64,000 nucleotides of DNA from the NCBI RefSeq assembly GCF_001678755.1, contig NZ_LZDS01000025.1:124001-188000 (forward strand), in the 5' to 3' direction. Positions 29,775-39,536 of this stretch are shown here, one piece after another. Origin of the DNA: Acinetobacter gandensis. GTDB lineage: Bacteria > Pseudomonadota > Gammaproteobacteria > Pseudomonadales > Moraxellaceae. Each line of letters begins with the position of its first letter. Position 1 is the stretch's first letter. The notes under the pieces are model-generated. The model was not told where the DNA came from. It saw only the letters and a list, made by a program, of their open reading frames with translations, and did no database searches. Position numbers and translations under genes: made by a program.

Positions 29775-31076
29775 TTAACAGAATTTCAGCCCGCCGAAGC
29801 AGTTAGAACGAAACTCCTGTCCAGAAAGTTTTAAATTGTTTAATGGGAAATCAATTAATGACGGGTTTTTAATTTCTTTAACATCTAAAGCCGAACCTGC
29901 AACACAACCAAAGATTAAATCTCCACAATTACGAACATTGGTACTTAAGTCATGGTTAATTCCAGCGATCGTTTGTTTCAACACTTCATCCGTAATCGCC
30001 ACTTTGTCTGATGGCGTAATACTGCCCAAATCGACTTCATCTTCCATCGCCAGCCACCACCCTCTTTCTGCTGCGACTGCAGCACCAGGCCAGAGTATTT
30101 TTTGAGCTTGTAAAGATAGCGAAGCAGGGTTATTTAGATAAAGTGCGTGAATCAAACCTAAACTTTGATTTACCGTAATATCGGTTTTTAGCCCAGTAAG
30201 ATACCCCGTCACATCTTTATTCAAATTAATGTTTAAACCGAGTAGAGAGATTTGAGCTTCTAATGGACCACTAAAATCAAGACGATCAACTGTTCCTGTA
30301 CCCTTTAACTGTACATCTGTCATTCTATTCCCACTCACGACAGTAGCTGGAATCGTAAAAGGTGCTGTGGTTGATTTTAAATTAAAAGAATAATTATCTG
30401 ATTTGTAGTGAAGCGGTAGATCAACTTCTGCACCAAATAATGTCCCCTTAACTGCTCCTTCAATATATTGCTGCGTAGAAGCATAGTCCATCACACGCTC
30501 GGCAGTTGTTGCAACACCCGCAGACGCTTTTGTTTTCATATAACCACTAAAGGTATTGATACCATTGGGTGTATTGCTATTTTCTGTACCTAATGTCATT
30601 AATCCAGAAATTTTTTCAGCGCTCAAACGAAAGCCCATCACTTCACGTGTTGCCGCTGATTTCGGATTTTTAATTGCAATTTCGATAAAAGGATTGGTCA
30701 GCAAAGCTGAAGTTGCCGCACGTTCATCCGACGTATAATTGCTATTTGCAGGCAAGCCACTCAGTGAAATATGATCAATATCAATATCACAAGCACCTGA
30801 GCCATTTGCACCACCACAACCCAATTGGAGCTTTTTAATATTGGCATTGAGCTCCATTTCAGCTTCCAAACCAAGTTTATAAAAGCCAACTTTGGATTGG
30901 TCAACGGCTTGTCCACTCTCATCCACAGAATTATACCCCTGCGTATATTCCATGGAGAGTAAAGCTTGACCATCAACTTTTGATAAGCTTTCATCATCTA
31001 AAGCCATCATTGCATGAGATAAGCTACTCATCGCAAATGTCGAGAATATCAAACCTCTGATTAACTTCTTTTTCAT
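29775..31076 (-). CDS. Secreted protein with post-signal DESLxxxxGQ motif, fourth gene of cluster
   Basis: A 433-residue exported protein. The signal peptide (KKKLIRGLIFSTFAMSSLSHA) is followed at once by the cluster motif LDDESLSKVDGQALLSM. The rest is beta-rich with alternating hydrophobic residues (DRLDFSGPLEAQISLLGLNI, LKTDITVNQSLGLIH) and no transmembrane helix. Four cysteines sit near the middle (LGCGGANGSGACDID) and four near the C-terminus, including the last residue (NCGDLIFGC, NCFGGLKFC), so disulfides are likely. I do not recognise a functional domain. Acinetobacter proteins with this leader motif are sometimes called pilus-system or DUF6160 proteins; I could not check that. Confidence 0.72.
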   Translation of the reverse strand: MKKKLIRGLIFSTFAMSSLSHAMMALDDESLSKVDGQALLSMEYTQGYNSVDESGQAVDQSKVGFYKLGLEAEMELNANIKKLQLGCGGANGSGACDIDIDHISLSGLPANSNYTSDERAATSALLTNPFIEIAIKNPKSAATREVMGFRLSAEKISGLMTLGTENSNTPNGINTFSGYMKTKASAGVATTAERVMDYASTQQYIEGAVKGTLFGAEVDLPLHYKSDNYSFNLKSTTAPFTIPATVVSGNRMTDVQLKGTGTVDRLDFSGPLEAQISLLGLNINLNKDVTGYLTGLKTDITVNQSLGLIHALYLNNPASLSLQAQKILWPGAAVAAERGWWLAMEDEVDLGSITPSDKVAITDEVLKQTIAGINHDLSTNVRNCGDLIFGCVAGSALDVKEIKNPSLIDFPLNNLKLSGQEFRSNCFGGLKFC

Positions 31077-31126
31077 AACAAATTCCCTGTTCGTTATTTT
31101 ATTTATTTGTTATTGATTTAATTTTA

Positions 31127-33307
31127 CTAGCGTGGAGTAATCCCCATCGTACTTCGCATTGTTCCACCGGTTAGGGCAATATCCGCCATCTTTTGCATAT
31201 TGCCATTTGTTAACATCGAAACTTCTGCACGAAACGCTTTAGACATATTATTGGTTGGATTGAATTTTACCTGATTATCAAACTCTACCGAATCTTGTTT
31301 CATTTTAATTCGAGCATCAAAGCCTAGATCGCCCTGCATTTTATTAATATTGATACTTGAAGCTGAAACGACACCGCTGGCATTTACATCTTCATTCATC
31401 AAACTTAAATAGCTTCCCATAACTTTTTGATCTTTCTTTTCAGCATCAGTTAATGCTTTAAATTCAAAGCTTCCACGGAAAGATAAATAATTATTTTCTG
31501 CAGTGTCATTTAGACCCGGTACTATAAATAGCTCACCTTTACCATCAAGTTTAAACACAATATTCGTCAACACATCATCACGTTTAGAGAAATTATCTAA
31601 AGGTACTGTAGTCCCACATTTGGCAGAAGCTGTAGTCGCACAGTTATAGGTTGAACCCGGAAGTTGACCAATCGCTAACTCGGCATTAGCTGCAATCAAT
31701 AAATTATCTGCACGTACATAGATGCCATCATTTTCATAACCAATCACACCATCAGATTGAATAAGTGCATTGATGTTTCTTAAGCCAGCATAATAATTGA
31801 CTTCTTGACCATTAATACCTTTTTTACCATCAATCAAAATAATAGAAGTTGTACTTGGTGTTCCTGTTTTTTTATCAACACCATAACCATCTGTGCTCAT
31901 TACAAGGTTATAGCCAATACCTGATTTTTCAGCCGCATTTTTATAACTGTATTTTTTCTCTGATAATGCAACGTTAGCATTCATATTATAAATCGGGATA
32001 CCAATCCCCCAACTATTGTCATTACTTGCAATTGCGGCAATTGAGTTATCAGAAATAAATCGTGCTGTACGCGCGATGGACTGAAAATCCATACCACGAA
32101 TCGCCACTAGTGCAAAATTTCCGCCCGCCGTTTGATTTGACAGATTCTGGGTTAAAACATTATTGGTTAAACCTAATGTTGCTTTTAATTTATCATTTAC
32201 CAGAAAATCAAGGCTTTTTGCTTGAATGGTATTGATATAAATATCGCCAAAATCAATATAGGCATTTTTATCAGCAACTAAAGACGTTAAATTAGAAAAT
32301 TCAATGGCATAACTACCAATACCCGTATGGCCAATTTCTAAGGTTGTCGGTGCTTGACCTGCAACAAGGCTAGGATCATCCTTTGAAGTGAAATCCGCGC
32401 GCACACCTAAATGTAAACCACCTGAACCAACGGACTCATATCCAGAAGCCTTCGTTGCTAGACCAAAATCTTTGATTCCGTCTTGATTGGCATTTAAGGC
32501 AACTCGTGCATTAGTGACAGCACCCGATGCTCCCATACGAATTAAATTGCGCTGCGCACCACCATCGGTACCGTATCGTAAATCGATATTAACGCCGGGG
32601 TTTGTGGCATCGCTACGTGAACTATGCACATCTGAAGTGTCCTTTACCCGCCCCAAATTGACCGTATGGTCTTTGCTCCCTGTGGATTTTGTGGTGAGAA
32701 CAATGCCTTCATCAGCTGCGACATACATATAACCTGAACCAGCAAAGTTAAAGTTAAAGTCCTTTAAGGTTACGCTATGTCCATTCATACCATGACTAAT
32801 ACTGGCATTTTGCAATTGAAATTCCATATACGCCGTATCATTACGGTTAAATAGACCATTGCTGGTTTCAAGTAATACTTTTAAAGGTGAAGATGTTGCA
32901 ATCGCAAGTGAACCTAAATTTTGCGTAGGCGTTTGGCACGTTGCGCCTTGACACAGCAGCATAATATTTTGCGCAACAGCAGTAAATGGGCTGACACTTG
33001 CGGCAATACGCATGCCTACACCAGCATCCGTAGTCCCAACATCAAAATCTAATTTTGATGTAATGGTGCTTTGCCCAACGCCATCTATTTGTACATTGTG
33101 CAACCCCATTTTCATCTTATTTTGGTCAGTTGGGTCAACCCAATTTAACTGATCAACTTTGACTCTAGAAACTTCATGGGTAATCGAAATACCATCTTGG
33201 CCAGTAACTGCACCCAAGCTTTCATCGGTCATCGCTTCAAAAGCATAGGCGTGTTGAGCAAGTAAAATACTGGTTGCGAGTGCCGTTAAAGTTGTTATTG
33301 TTTTCAT
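31127..33307 (-). CDS. Secreted protein with post-signal DESLxxxxGQ motif, third gene of cluster
   Basis: A 726-residue exported protein. The signal peptide ends LAQHAYA and is followed by the motif MTDESLGAVTGQDGISITHE. The remainder is long, beta-rich and Gly/Asn/Asp-rich, with repeated patterns such as LNNxSISHGMNGHSVTLKDF and LDFLVNDKLKATLG, suggesting a beta-helix or beta-sandwich surface protein. Two short disulfide-type cysteine pairs are present (LLCQGATCQ, NCATTASAKC). I start it at 33307 with AAGGAT eight bases upstream; the frame opens eight codons earlier. No known enzyme motif is seen. Confidence 0.75.
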   Translation of the reverse strand: MKTITTLTALATSILLAQHAYAFEAMTDESLGAVTGQDGISITHEVSRVKVDQLNWVDPTDQNKMKMGLHNVQIDGVGQSTITSKLDFDVGTTDAGVGMRIAASVSPFTAVAQNIMLLCQGATCQTPTQNLGSLAIATSSPLKVLLETSNGLFNRNDTAYMEFQLQNASISHGMNGHSVTLKDFNFNFAGSGYMYVAADEGIVLTTKSTGSKDHTVNLGRVKDTSDVHSSRSDATNPGVNIDLRYGTDGGAQRNLIRMGASGAVTNARVALNANQDGIKDFGLATKASGYESVGSGGLHLGVRADFTSKDDPSLVAGQAPTTLEIGHTGIGSYAIEFSNLTSLVADKNAYIDFGDIYINTIQAKSLDFLVNDKLKATLGLTNNVLTQNLSNQTAGGNFALVAIRGMDFQSIARTARFISDNSIAAIASNDNSWGIGIPIYNMNANVALSEKKYSYKNAAEKSGIGYNLVMSTDGYGVDKKTGTPSTTSIILIDGKKGINGQEVNYYAGLRNINALIQSDGVIGYENDGIYVRADNLLIAANAELAIGQLPGSTYNCATTASAKCGTTVPLDNFSKRDDVLTNIVFKLDGKGELFIVPGLNDTAENNYLSFRGSFEFKALTDAEKKDQKVMGSYLSLMNEDVNASGVVSASSININKMQGDLGFDARIKMKQDSVEFDNQVKFNPTNNMSKAFRAEVSMLTNGNMQKMADIALTGGTMRSTMGITPR

Positions 33308-33337
33308 CACTATATCCTTATATTCAGTCACAGCTGA

Positions 33338-34027
33338 TTAACAGCGACCTGCACCATTTCCAGTGCAGTTAAAACTGAAGATGTTTAACTTTCCACTCAT
33401 GTGCATGTTGCCATGCACATTAACACCCATAAATCCTTGTTCTGAACCACGATCAAAATCAGGCACTGCTAAAGTTGAAGTTGTTCCATCAGCTTTCTTT
33501 TCGGTATAGGTCGTATAAGTACTGGTATTTTCATAACCTTCCTTACCTGTCGTCCCTGTTTCCACCGCCAACGTAGCAAAACCTAAATTTCTAATTTTTA
33601 ATGGCTTATCATCATAAAATGTCAACTGCATAGCCGTTTGTGGATTACCTTCACGATTGATAATCGTCACACCATCTAGTGAAAATTGATCGATCTGTAA
33701 CGTTCCTTGAAACTGTTTAAACACCAACCATTTCTTATTACCATTTGCATCCACATGATTATTGGGCGCAAGTGCTAAGCGACAAAACTCATTGGATGAA
33801 CATTGATATCCATAAAAAGCTTGAGTCGTTTTTCCATTCGCATCCATGATAGAAATGTTGTTTTTCGACATATCATTGGCGTATTGATGGTTTAATGAAA
33901 GTGTCCAACTGAGATCAGCACCGCCTTGACCGGTTGCAGCAGTGAGTTCGGTATTATCCATAGACACTAAGCCTGCATGAGTTTGTGTCAGTGCAGCACA
34001 AACAACAGCGCATAAAATTTTATACAT
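33338..34027 (-). CDS. Secreted protein with post-signal motif, second gene of cluster
   Basis: A 229-residue exported protein, the smallest of the four. The signal peptide (YKILCAVVCAALTQTHA) is followed by VSMDNTELTAATGQGGADLS, the same motif with Asn-Thr for Asp-Glu. The body is beta-rich. A cysteine pair lies at about residue 76 (YQCSSNEFCRLAL) and a C-terminal pair at the very end (FNCTGNGAGRC), like the fourth gene. AGGAGA stands seven bases before the ATG. It begins ten bases after the first gene's stop, so the two are probably coupled. Function unknown. Confidence 0.75.
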   Translation of the reverse strand: MYKILCAVVCAALTQTHAGLVSMDNTELTAATGQGGADLSWTLSLNHQYANDMSKNNISIMDANGKTTQAFYGYQCSSNEFCRLALAPNNHVDANGNKKWLVFKQFQGTLQIDQFSLDGVTIINREGNPQTAMQLTFYDDKPLKIRNLGFATLAVETGTTGKEGYENTSTYTTYTEKKADGTTSTLAVPDFDRGSEQGFMGVNVHGNMHMSGKLNIFSFNCTGNGAGRC

Positions 34028-34037
34028 GTAATTTCTC

Positions 34038-36098
34038 CTACAGCCCTGTTGTTCTTATTTTTAAGTGCTGAATCAAGACGCCATCTATGGCAACAGATCC
34101 TAAATTCGTGCTTTGTCCATTGACACCTTTAAAGACCACACCTGTCGCCGTATCCGTACTTTTTGCATTCAGCAGATTACCAGGCAAGCGCTCTACTGTA
34201 CCGATTGCAATACTACTATGTGTTGCATCACGCCCTTGATACAGTGCTGTAGCATCTGAAGCATTGGCTTTTAATTCTGTGCCACAACTATAGACGTTAC
34301 AGGTTGATCCTTTAAAGTCTGCAGCCGTTAAGCCTGATGTACCTGTAGTATTTCCAGCGATATCTGTATAGTAAGTATAAATTTTACTGTATATAGAAGG
34401 CACGTTAGGAATACGTGTTACTTCCAAAATAATATTTCGACCTTCCGATCCCACAATAAAGGGTTGATACATATTGCCTAAAACTAAATTGATGTTTGGG
34501 CTATATAAGTATAGACCCTCCGTTTCATGGAAAATCGGAGCGACAGAACGGTCCATCGCTGGTGTCGGTGCCGTACCATCATCCAGTTCGGAGCGTGCAG
34601 CTGTACTGATACGCATACCGCGAGCATCCAAATCACCGTCATTGATACTCAGTGACTCAGCACGATCATTGGTATTAATACGAATTAAACTGGCTAAACC
34701 TAAAGTTTGGTTATAGTTGGTATTGGTTGATTTCAAGGTTTGAAAAATGCGAACTTGTGAACCATTTAAGCTCAGGCCATTCGCAACAATTTGAGTCCGT
34801 AACCGATAATCTTTATCTAAGCCACTGGTGGGCGCCCCTGTAATCGGATCGACGACATTACTTGAATTTAAAGACCGTGAAAATACATCCATCCACAAAC
34901 CAAGTTTGATGTTGTTAGATGCATCATCTGCCGCAATTTTCTTTAATGGTGCCTCAATAGCTAAGTAACCAACATTCCCCTTATTATCTTTGGCAAATTG
35001 TTCAACATCTTGATTTCCCGCATGGAAAAGCCATGGATTTTCAGCTGTACCCCAATTAAACCCTTGATCGGTATAGCGTGTTGCTAATGAACTTTTGCCA
35101 TTTTTATCTTTACTGTTGGACAGGGCTAAGCCATATATAAATACATCTGCTTTCGATCTGAGGCTCGATACGGTCGCAGTCGAGGCAATTTGTTTTGCTG
35201 TAATTTCAGCATTTTTTTTCACGGTTGCTAATGCTGCATCGCTTGCCTTTTGAGCTTCAAGCTTGGCATAGTCAGTTGCCAACTGATTGAGGGTTTCTGC
35301 CGCTTTGGCATTCAACTGAGCATTTTTTGTCGTATCTATAATATTTGAACGTGTAATTTTTCCTGAGACATAATTTTTATAAAAAGTCGAAGTGGTCGGT
35401 AAATTACCCGTACTATTGTTACCGTATAGTAACTCAATCATTTCATAGGTATTTTTTAAAGCAGCAGTTTGTGACTTTTCTTTTAGTCCTGGAGTAATTG
35501 ATTCTTTCGTTGTTCCATCTTCCTCGAAATCCATTAACCACGATGACCCATTATAATAGTCTTTATAACGCTGATCGTAATATGCCTTCATCGTTGGCGA
35601 TTCAAGATAAGACTGTTCTAATCGGCCACGATATTCTGTTGAATATGTTGCGATGGTTTCATTGGTTACTCGTGTAGCATTATTGGTCTCATAGGTGCTT
35701 TTAGAACTTAAGAAAGTGGAGTCATAAACACCGTTATAGCCCGTAACTCGGCCTTGCTGATAGGCATCAACATAAGCTGCTTTGTAGATTTTATCGTAAG
35801 CACGCTGCCCTAATTGTTCATAGTTTTCACCTGTAGGAATAATCCGAATAAAACCTGTATCGTTTTTCCCAGGATCAACCATACCAGACGCATAACTAGA
35901 AGCCGTAGAACGGTCATTTGGCCCTTGAAAGACCATTTTGAAATTTTCTAAAGTGAGTGCAACACCTTCACCCGTTGTGGCTGAAAGTGCTTCATCTGAT
36001 AAATCTTGAAGCGCATATACAGTTGGTGCAGCAAAAATGCTGACTGCGGCTGCTAAGCAACTCTGGCGGAATAACTTAGCCTGGGTGAATTGAGTCAT
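34038..36098 (-). CDS. Secreted protein with post-signal motif and helical insertion, first gene of cluster
   Basis: A 686-residue exported protein. After a signal peptide (SCLAAAVSIFAAPTVYA) comes LQDLSDEALSATTGEGVALT, the cluster motif with Glu for Gln. Residues of about 75-310 are Tyr/Ala/Lys/Thr-rich and mostly helical (AYQQGRVTGYNG, LNAKAAETLNQLATDYAKLE, DAALATVKKNAEITAKQIAS), which looks like a coiled-coil stalk. The C-terminal half returns to the beta-rich, Asn/Gly-rich style of its neighbours. AGGAAGG precedes the start. It is the first gene of the four-gene run; the promoter should lie at 36099-36280. Function unknown. Confidence 0.75.
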   Translation of the reverse strand: MTQFTQAKLFRQSCLAAAVSIFAAPTVYALQDLSDEALSATTGEGVALTLENFKMVFQGPNDRSTASSYASGMVDPGKNDTGFIRIIPTGENYEQLGQRAYDKIYKAAYVDAYQQGRVTGYNGVYDSTFLSSKSTYETNNATRVTNETIATYSTEYRGRLEQSYLESPTMKAYYDQRYKDYYNGSSWLMDFEEDGTTKESITPGLKEKSQTAALKNTYEMIELLYGNNSTGNLPTTSTFYKNYVSGKITRSNIIDTTKNAQLNAKAAETLNQLATDYAKLEAQKASDAALATVKKNAEITAKQIASTATVSSLRSKADVFIYGLALSNSKDKNGKSSLATRYTDQGFNWGTAENPWLFHAGNQDVEQFAKDNKGNVGYLAIEAPLKKIAADDASNNIKLGLWMDVFSRSLNSSNVVDPITGAPTSGLDKDYRLRTQIVANGLSLNGSQVRIFQTLKSTNTNYNQTLGLASLIRINTNDRAESLSINDGDLDARGMRISTAARSELDDGTAPTPAMDRSVAPIFHETEGLYLYSPNINLVLGNMYQPFIVGSEGRNIILEVTRIPNVPSIYSKIYTYYTDIAGNTTGTSGLTAADFKGSTCNVYSCGTELKANASDATALYQGRDATHSSIAIGTVERLPGNLLNAKSTDTATGVVFKGVNGQSTNLGSVAIDGVLIQHLKIRTTGL

Positions 36099-36296
36099 CT
36101 CGACCTTCCTTTTATCAGATGCTCTGCATCTCTCTTATATTTATTCCTGAGAACTGGCTTTAATTTTTGGTTCCATTTATTCCTTAAACGGATGTATGTG
36201 ATATACCAGTCACTTAACTTTTTATTATGCTGAATAATTACTCAATTGCAAAAAAATCCCGCCTGAACGGTTCAATTTCCGATGAATGACCCACAT

Positions 36297-36328
36297 AAAA
36301 AAAGCGAGCCAATGAAGCTCGCTTTTTT
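36297..36328 (-). terminator. Terminator of dcd
   Basis: AAAAAGCGAGC / GCTCGCTTTTT stem with A and T runs, just downstream of dcd. It may also stop transcripts from the other direction. Confidence 0.9.
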
Positions 36329-36345
36329 AAACATAAAATCAAAAT

Positions 36346-36915
36346 TTATGCTTTCGGCAATGTTACGCCTGTTTGACCTTGGTACTTACCACCACGGTCT
36401 TTATACGATGTTTCACATACTTCATCAGATTCAAAAAATAGCATCTGAGCCACACCTTCACCCGCATAAATACGCGCAGGCAAGTTCGTTGTATTCGAAA
36501 ATTCTAAAGTCACATGGCCTTCCCACTCAGGCTCAAGAGGCGTTACGTTTACAATAATACCGCAGCGAGCATAAGTCGATTTACCCAAACAAACCGTTAA
36601 CACATTACGTGGAATACGGAAGTATTCAACTGTGCGCGCTAAAGCAAATGAGTTCGGTGGAATGATACAAACGTCAGATTCAATATCAATAAAACTTTTA
36701 TCATCAAAGTTTTTAGGATCAACAATCGCTGAATGAACATTGGTGAATACTTTAAACTCACGTGCACAACGAACATCATAACCATAGCTCGATACGCCAT
36801 ATGAAATAAGCTTTTCGCCATTTTCATCATAACGGACTTGGTTTTCTGCATACGGTTCAATCATGCCGTGTTTTTCGCTCATTTCGCGAATCCAACGATC
36901 AGACTTAATAGCCAT
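36346..36915 (-). CDS. dcd: dCTP deaminase
   Basis: A 189-residue trimeric dCTP deaminase that converts dCTP to dUTP for dTTP synthesis. Family signatures are [42 protein letters not shown] (catalytic Glu and substrate loop, quoted in part by position 111-140) and the C-terminal [13 protein letters not shown]. Length is exact for the gammaproteobacterial enzyme. It is monocistronic. Confidence 0.97.
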   Translation of the reverse strand: MAIKSDRWIREMSEKHGMIEPYAENQVRYDENGEKLISYGVSSYGYDVRCAREFKVFTNVHSAIVDPKNFDDKSFIDIESDVCIIPPNSFALARTVEYFRIPRNVLTVCLGKSTYARCGIIVNVTPLEPEWEGHVTLEFSNTTNLPARIYAGEGVAQMLFFESDEVCETSYKDRGGKYQGQTGVTLPKA

Positions 36916-37026
36916 TTATTTCAATCCAAAAACTTAAATCAATTATTGCGTGGTACTTTAACTGAAATCACAGTTAATGAAAATAAGCGCATCGGAACTT
37001 AACACATTTAACCGATTTTAATCTGC

Positions 37027-37620
37027 TTAGAGTTTTAAAAGAGCCGAATAACTTAATGGAATAGAAAAACTGACCAATACCAAGGATGCAGTACGCTGTA
37101 AATTTGCTTGATTTAACCAGCTAATTTTATTGGATGCTAAAACAGAGCCAATAAATGTCCAAAAAAAAGCAATCGGCACGATCAAAAATAAAAACACCAG
37201 CATGTGTGCAACATAATACTGTGGATTTTGCCAAGCCAATGCAGGAAAAATCGCAGATGCAAATAATAGTGCTTTAGGATTTAATAACGTCGCAACAAAG
37301 AGTTCGCGTGCTCGGATGCCTTTTTGTATAAAGTTTTCACTTACCGTTGCAGTACGCCATAAACGCAGTGCTAGAAATAAAATATAGCCTGCGCTAAACA
37401 GTTTAAGAATGGTCGGCAATAACGGTAAATGAACGGATATTTTACCGATTAAAAAGCCCCACAAGGTGATGGAGATCAGATAACCAAAGGCTTCCGCTGG
37501 AATGAGTCAGAATGATTTACGTAGCCCAACTTGAATACCCGAAGATGCGAGTAAGGTATTGGTTGGTCCTGGCGTTAACAAAATACTGATAACTAGACCA
37601 ATAAAAAACCATGAAATCAT
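37027..37620 (-). pseudogene. LysE/RhtB family amino-acid exporter, interrupted by an in-frame stop
   Basis: From an ATG at 37620 the frame reads MISWFFIGLVISILLTPGPT, the classic LysE/RhtB start, then hits TGA at 37509-37507 (codon 38, after GLRKSF). The same frame continues with LIPAEAFGYLISITLWGFLIG and the remaining helices to 37027, so only this one stop breaks a gene of about 197 codons. A CGA-to-TGA change would explain it. The portion after the stop (from about 37464) could be translated only from an internal start and would lack the first helices. A second, intact LysE-type gene lies at 49643-50266. Confidence 0.85.
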
Positions 37621-38056
37621 ACTTTGACCTCAAACTTAATCCGCGAAGATTAATTCAGTTGTTTCGTATTAGCAAAATAAAAAATAGAAATGCTTATAAA
37701 AAACTCCTTATTTAATTATAAATTCAGTAACTTAAATAGAAAAACAAAACCTTAGCTGAACAGTCATTCAGAGCACCTTACAATTCAAAGAAATATCTTG
37801 AACTTATATTTATAAAAGAAATTTCACATGATTCCATGTATACCCTACAGTTTTTACACGTAACAAAATATTATTAAAATAAACGATATAGCTCCATGCC
37901 ATTCTTACGCATAACCATTATTTATTGGAGACTAAAAAATCAAAAAAAAATACTTTTCAAAAATAATTGATTAAGTTATGTTCAATTGAGTAGTGGAAAT
38001 TAAAATTAAAACTCATCAAATCAATATTCAAAATTTATGTGTAAAAGGACGTTTCT
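37621..38056. other. AT-rich intergenic region upstream of the TAXI-TRAP operon
   Basis: About 436 bases, very AT-rich, between the LysE pseudogene and the TAXI binding protein. No gene, tRNA or clear hairpin is seen. It should contain promoters for both divergent units, but none stands out. Confidence 0.5.
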
Positions 38057-39064
38057 ATGAACCAATGGACAAAACTCACGTTACTCTCGGTTACTTTGGC
38101 GTGTATTACTGCTTGCTCAAATGATCAATCTACTTCAAAAAATACCACGGAAGGAAAAAGCGCAGAAACTGCTACATCTGACAAACTTCAAACCAAGTTC
38201 GTAACCATTGCAACTGGCGGAGCATCAGGACCTTACAATGTGATTGGGACGAGTCTTGCAGAAATTTATAACAAAACTTTTGGTGTAAATTCTAAGACTC
38301 AGACTACAGGTGCATCAGTCGAAAACTTAAACCTTCTCAAACAGAATAAAGTTGAAATGGCATTTGTTATGAGTGACAGCTTAACAGAAGCACTGAACGG
38401 AGCAGGAAGTTTCGCAAATGGTAAAGTTGAGAATGTCAGCCAAGTCGCAGCGCTTTATCCAAACTACGTACAAATCGTAACCTCTAAAAAATCAGGGATC
38501 AAAAATATCGAAGATTTGAAAGGTAAACGTATCGCTGTGGGTGCACAAAATTCAGGTGTAGAAGTAAATGCACGCACACTGTTGAATGGTTTTGGAATCA
38601 CCTATAAAGATATTAAAGTTGATTATTTAGGCTATGCTGAAGCCGCTGATGCTTTAAAAGGTGGCAAGCTTGATGCAGCATTCCTGACTAGTGGCATTCC
38701 AAATTCATCACTCATGGAACTTCAACAAAGCTTTGATCTACAGTTAGTTTCAATCAATGCAGATAAAGTCAAAGAAATAGCTAAAGATCAAAGTTATTTC
38801 TTACCGATGATTATTCCAAAAGGCACATATGGCAATACTGCGGACATTCAAACTGCCGCAATTAAAAATGCATTAGTTGTTCGCACAGATATATCGGATG
38901 ATGATGTCTACAAACTAACAAAAACTTTCTTTGACAGTTTGCCTCAATTGGCAACTTCACACCAAGCAGCAACAGAAATCACGCTTGAAGGTGCTCAACA
39001 AGGCCTTGTAGCGCCTCTACATCCAGGCGCGAAACGCTACTATGATGAAGTGGCTAAAAAATAA
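38057..39064 (+). CDS. TAXI family TRAP transporter solute-binding lipoprotein
   Basis: A 335-residue periplasmic binding protein. The lipobox ITAC places the lipidated cysteine at C20. The TAXI-family pattern is clear: FVTIATGGASGPYNVIGTSLAEI at the start of the mature protein, TTGASVENLNLLKQ, then GIKNIEDLKGKRIAVGAQNSG and a final VAPLHPGAKRYYDE. AAAGGA lies before the ATG. It delivers a substrate, often glutamate or another carboxylate, to the fused permease downstream; the actual substrate is unknown. Confidence 0.93.
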   Translation: MNQWTKLTLLSVTLACITACSNDQSTSKNTTEGKSAETATSDKLQTKFVTIATGGASGPYNVIGTSLAEIYNKTFGVNSKTQTTGASVENLNLLKQNKVEMAFVMSDSLTEALNGAGSFANGKVENVSQVAALYPNYVQIVTSKKSGIKNIEDLKGKRIAVGAQNSGVEVNARTLLNGFGITYKDIKVDYLGYAEAADALKGGKLDAAFLTSGIPNSSLMELQQSFDLQLVSINADKVKEIAKDQSYFLPMIIPKGTYGNTADIQTAAIKNALVVRTDISDDDVYKLTKTFFDSLPQLATSHQAATEITLEGAQQGLVAPLHPGAKRYYDEVAKK

Positions 39065-39536
39065 TAAGCTTCAAAAAAATGCAGTTTATACTGCATTTTT
39101 TATATTGTTCTTCTTAATCTATGCTAGCTATCCAACACTGTATACGCAGGTTAGAGTTGAAACTGATATATGCAAAATTTCAACTGATCAATTTGATTTA
39201 CAGTGGAAGCATTCAGTAGAAAAGACGGCTTGGTCTGAACAATATCAGCGTCAAAAGAATAAGTTTTTACTGCGCCACACCGATTTGATTTCATTTGGTG
39301 CAGGTACACCCTCAAATTATCCCATTGAGTTTCAAAAAAATGGTGTGATTAGAATGCGGGTCAATCAAAATATAGATGAAATCAACTGGGTGATTTCTAG
39401 AAATATGCAAGGCACGATCCTCGCTGACCAAAAAATTTGGTCTATTTTTCAAAGTTACCCAGACTATAGTTTGGTCAACATCTCGGTTCAATATCAACCC
39501 AAATGGAAGTCTTGGTGGATTGGAGAATGCCTATGA
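39042..39536 (+). CDS. DUF1850-type membrane-anchored protein of the TAXI-TRAP operon
   Basis: A 164-residue protein with one N-terminal transmembrane helix (AVYTAFFILFFLIYASY) and a small extracytoplasmic domain (CKISTDQFDLQWKHSVEKTAW ... LRHTDLISFGAGTPSNYP) that fits DUF1850. DUF1850 genes typically sit between TAXI binding proteins and their permeases, as here. The start overlaps the binding-protein gene by 23 bases; the second ATG at 39045 is equally possible. The stop overlaps the next start as ATGA. Role in transport unknown. Confidence 0.8.
   Translation: MMKWLKNNKLQKNAVYTAFFILFFLIYASYPTLYTQVRVETDICKISTDQFDLQWKHSVEKTAWSEQYQRQKNKFLLRHTDLISFGAGTPSNYPIEFQKNGVIRMRVNQNIDEINWVISRNMQGTILADQKIWSIFQSYPDYSLVNISVQYQPKWKSWWIGECL

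Noticed and set aside
36282-36557. A 91-codon plus-strand frame across the dcd terminator and gene end
   Set aside because: Starts inside the terminator region and runs antisense to dcd.
37507-37509. Selenocysteine or readthrough at the LysE-family TGA
   Set aside because: No selenocysteine hairpin is evident and the family has no selenoprotein members; a plain nonsense change is simpler.
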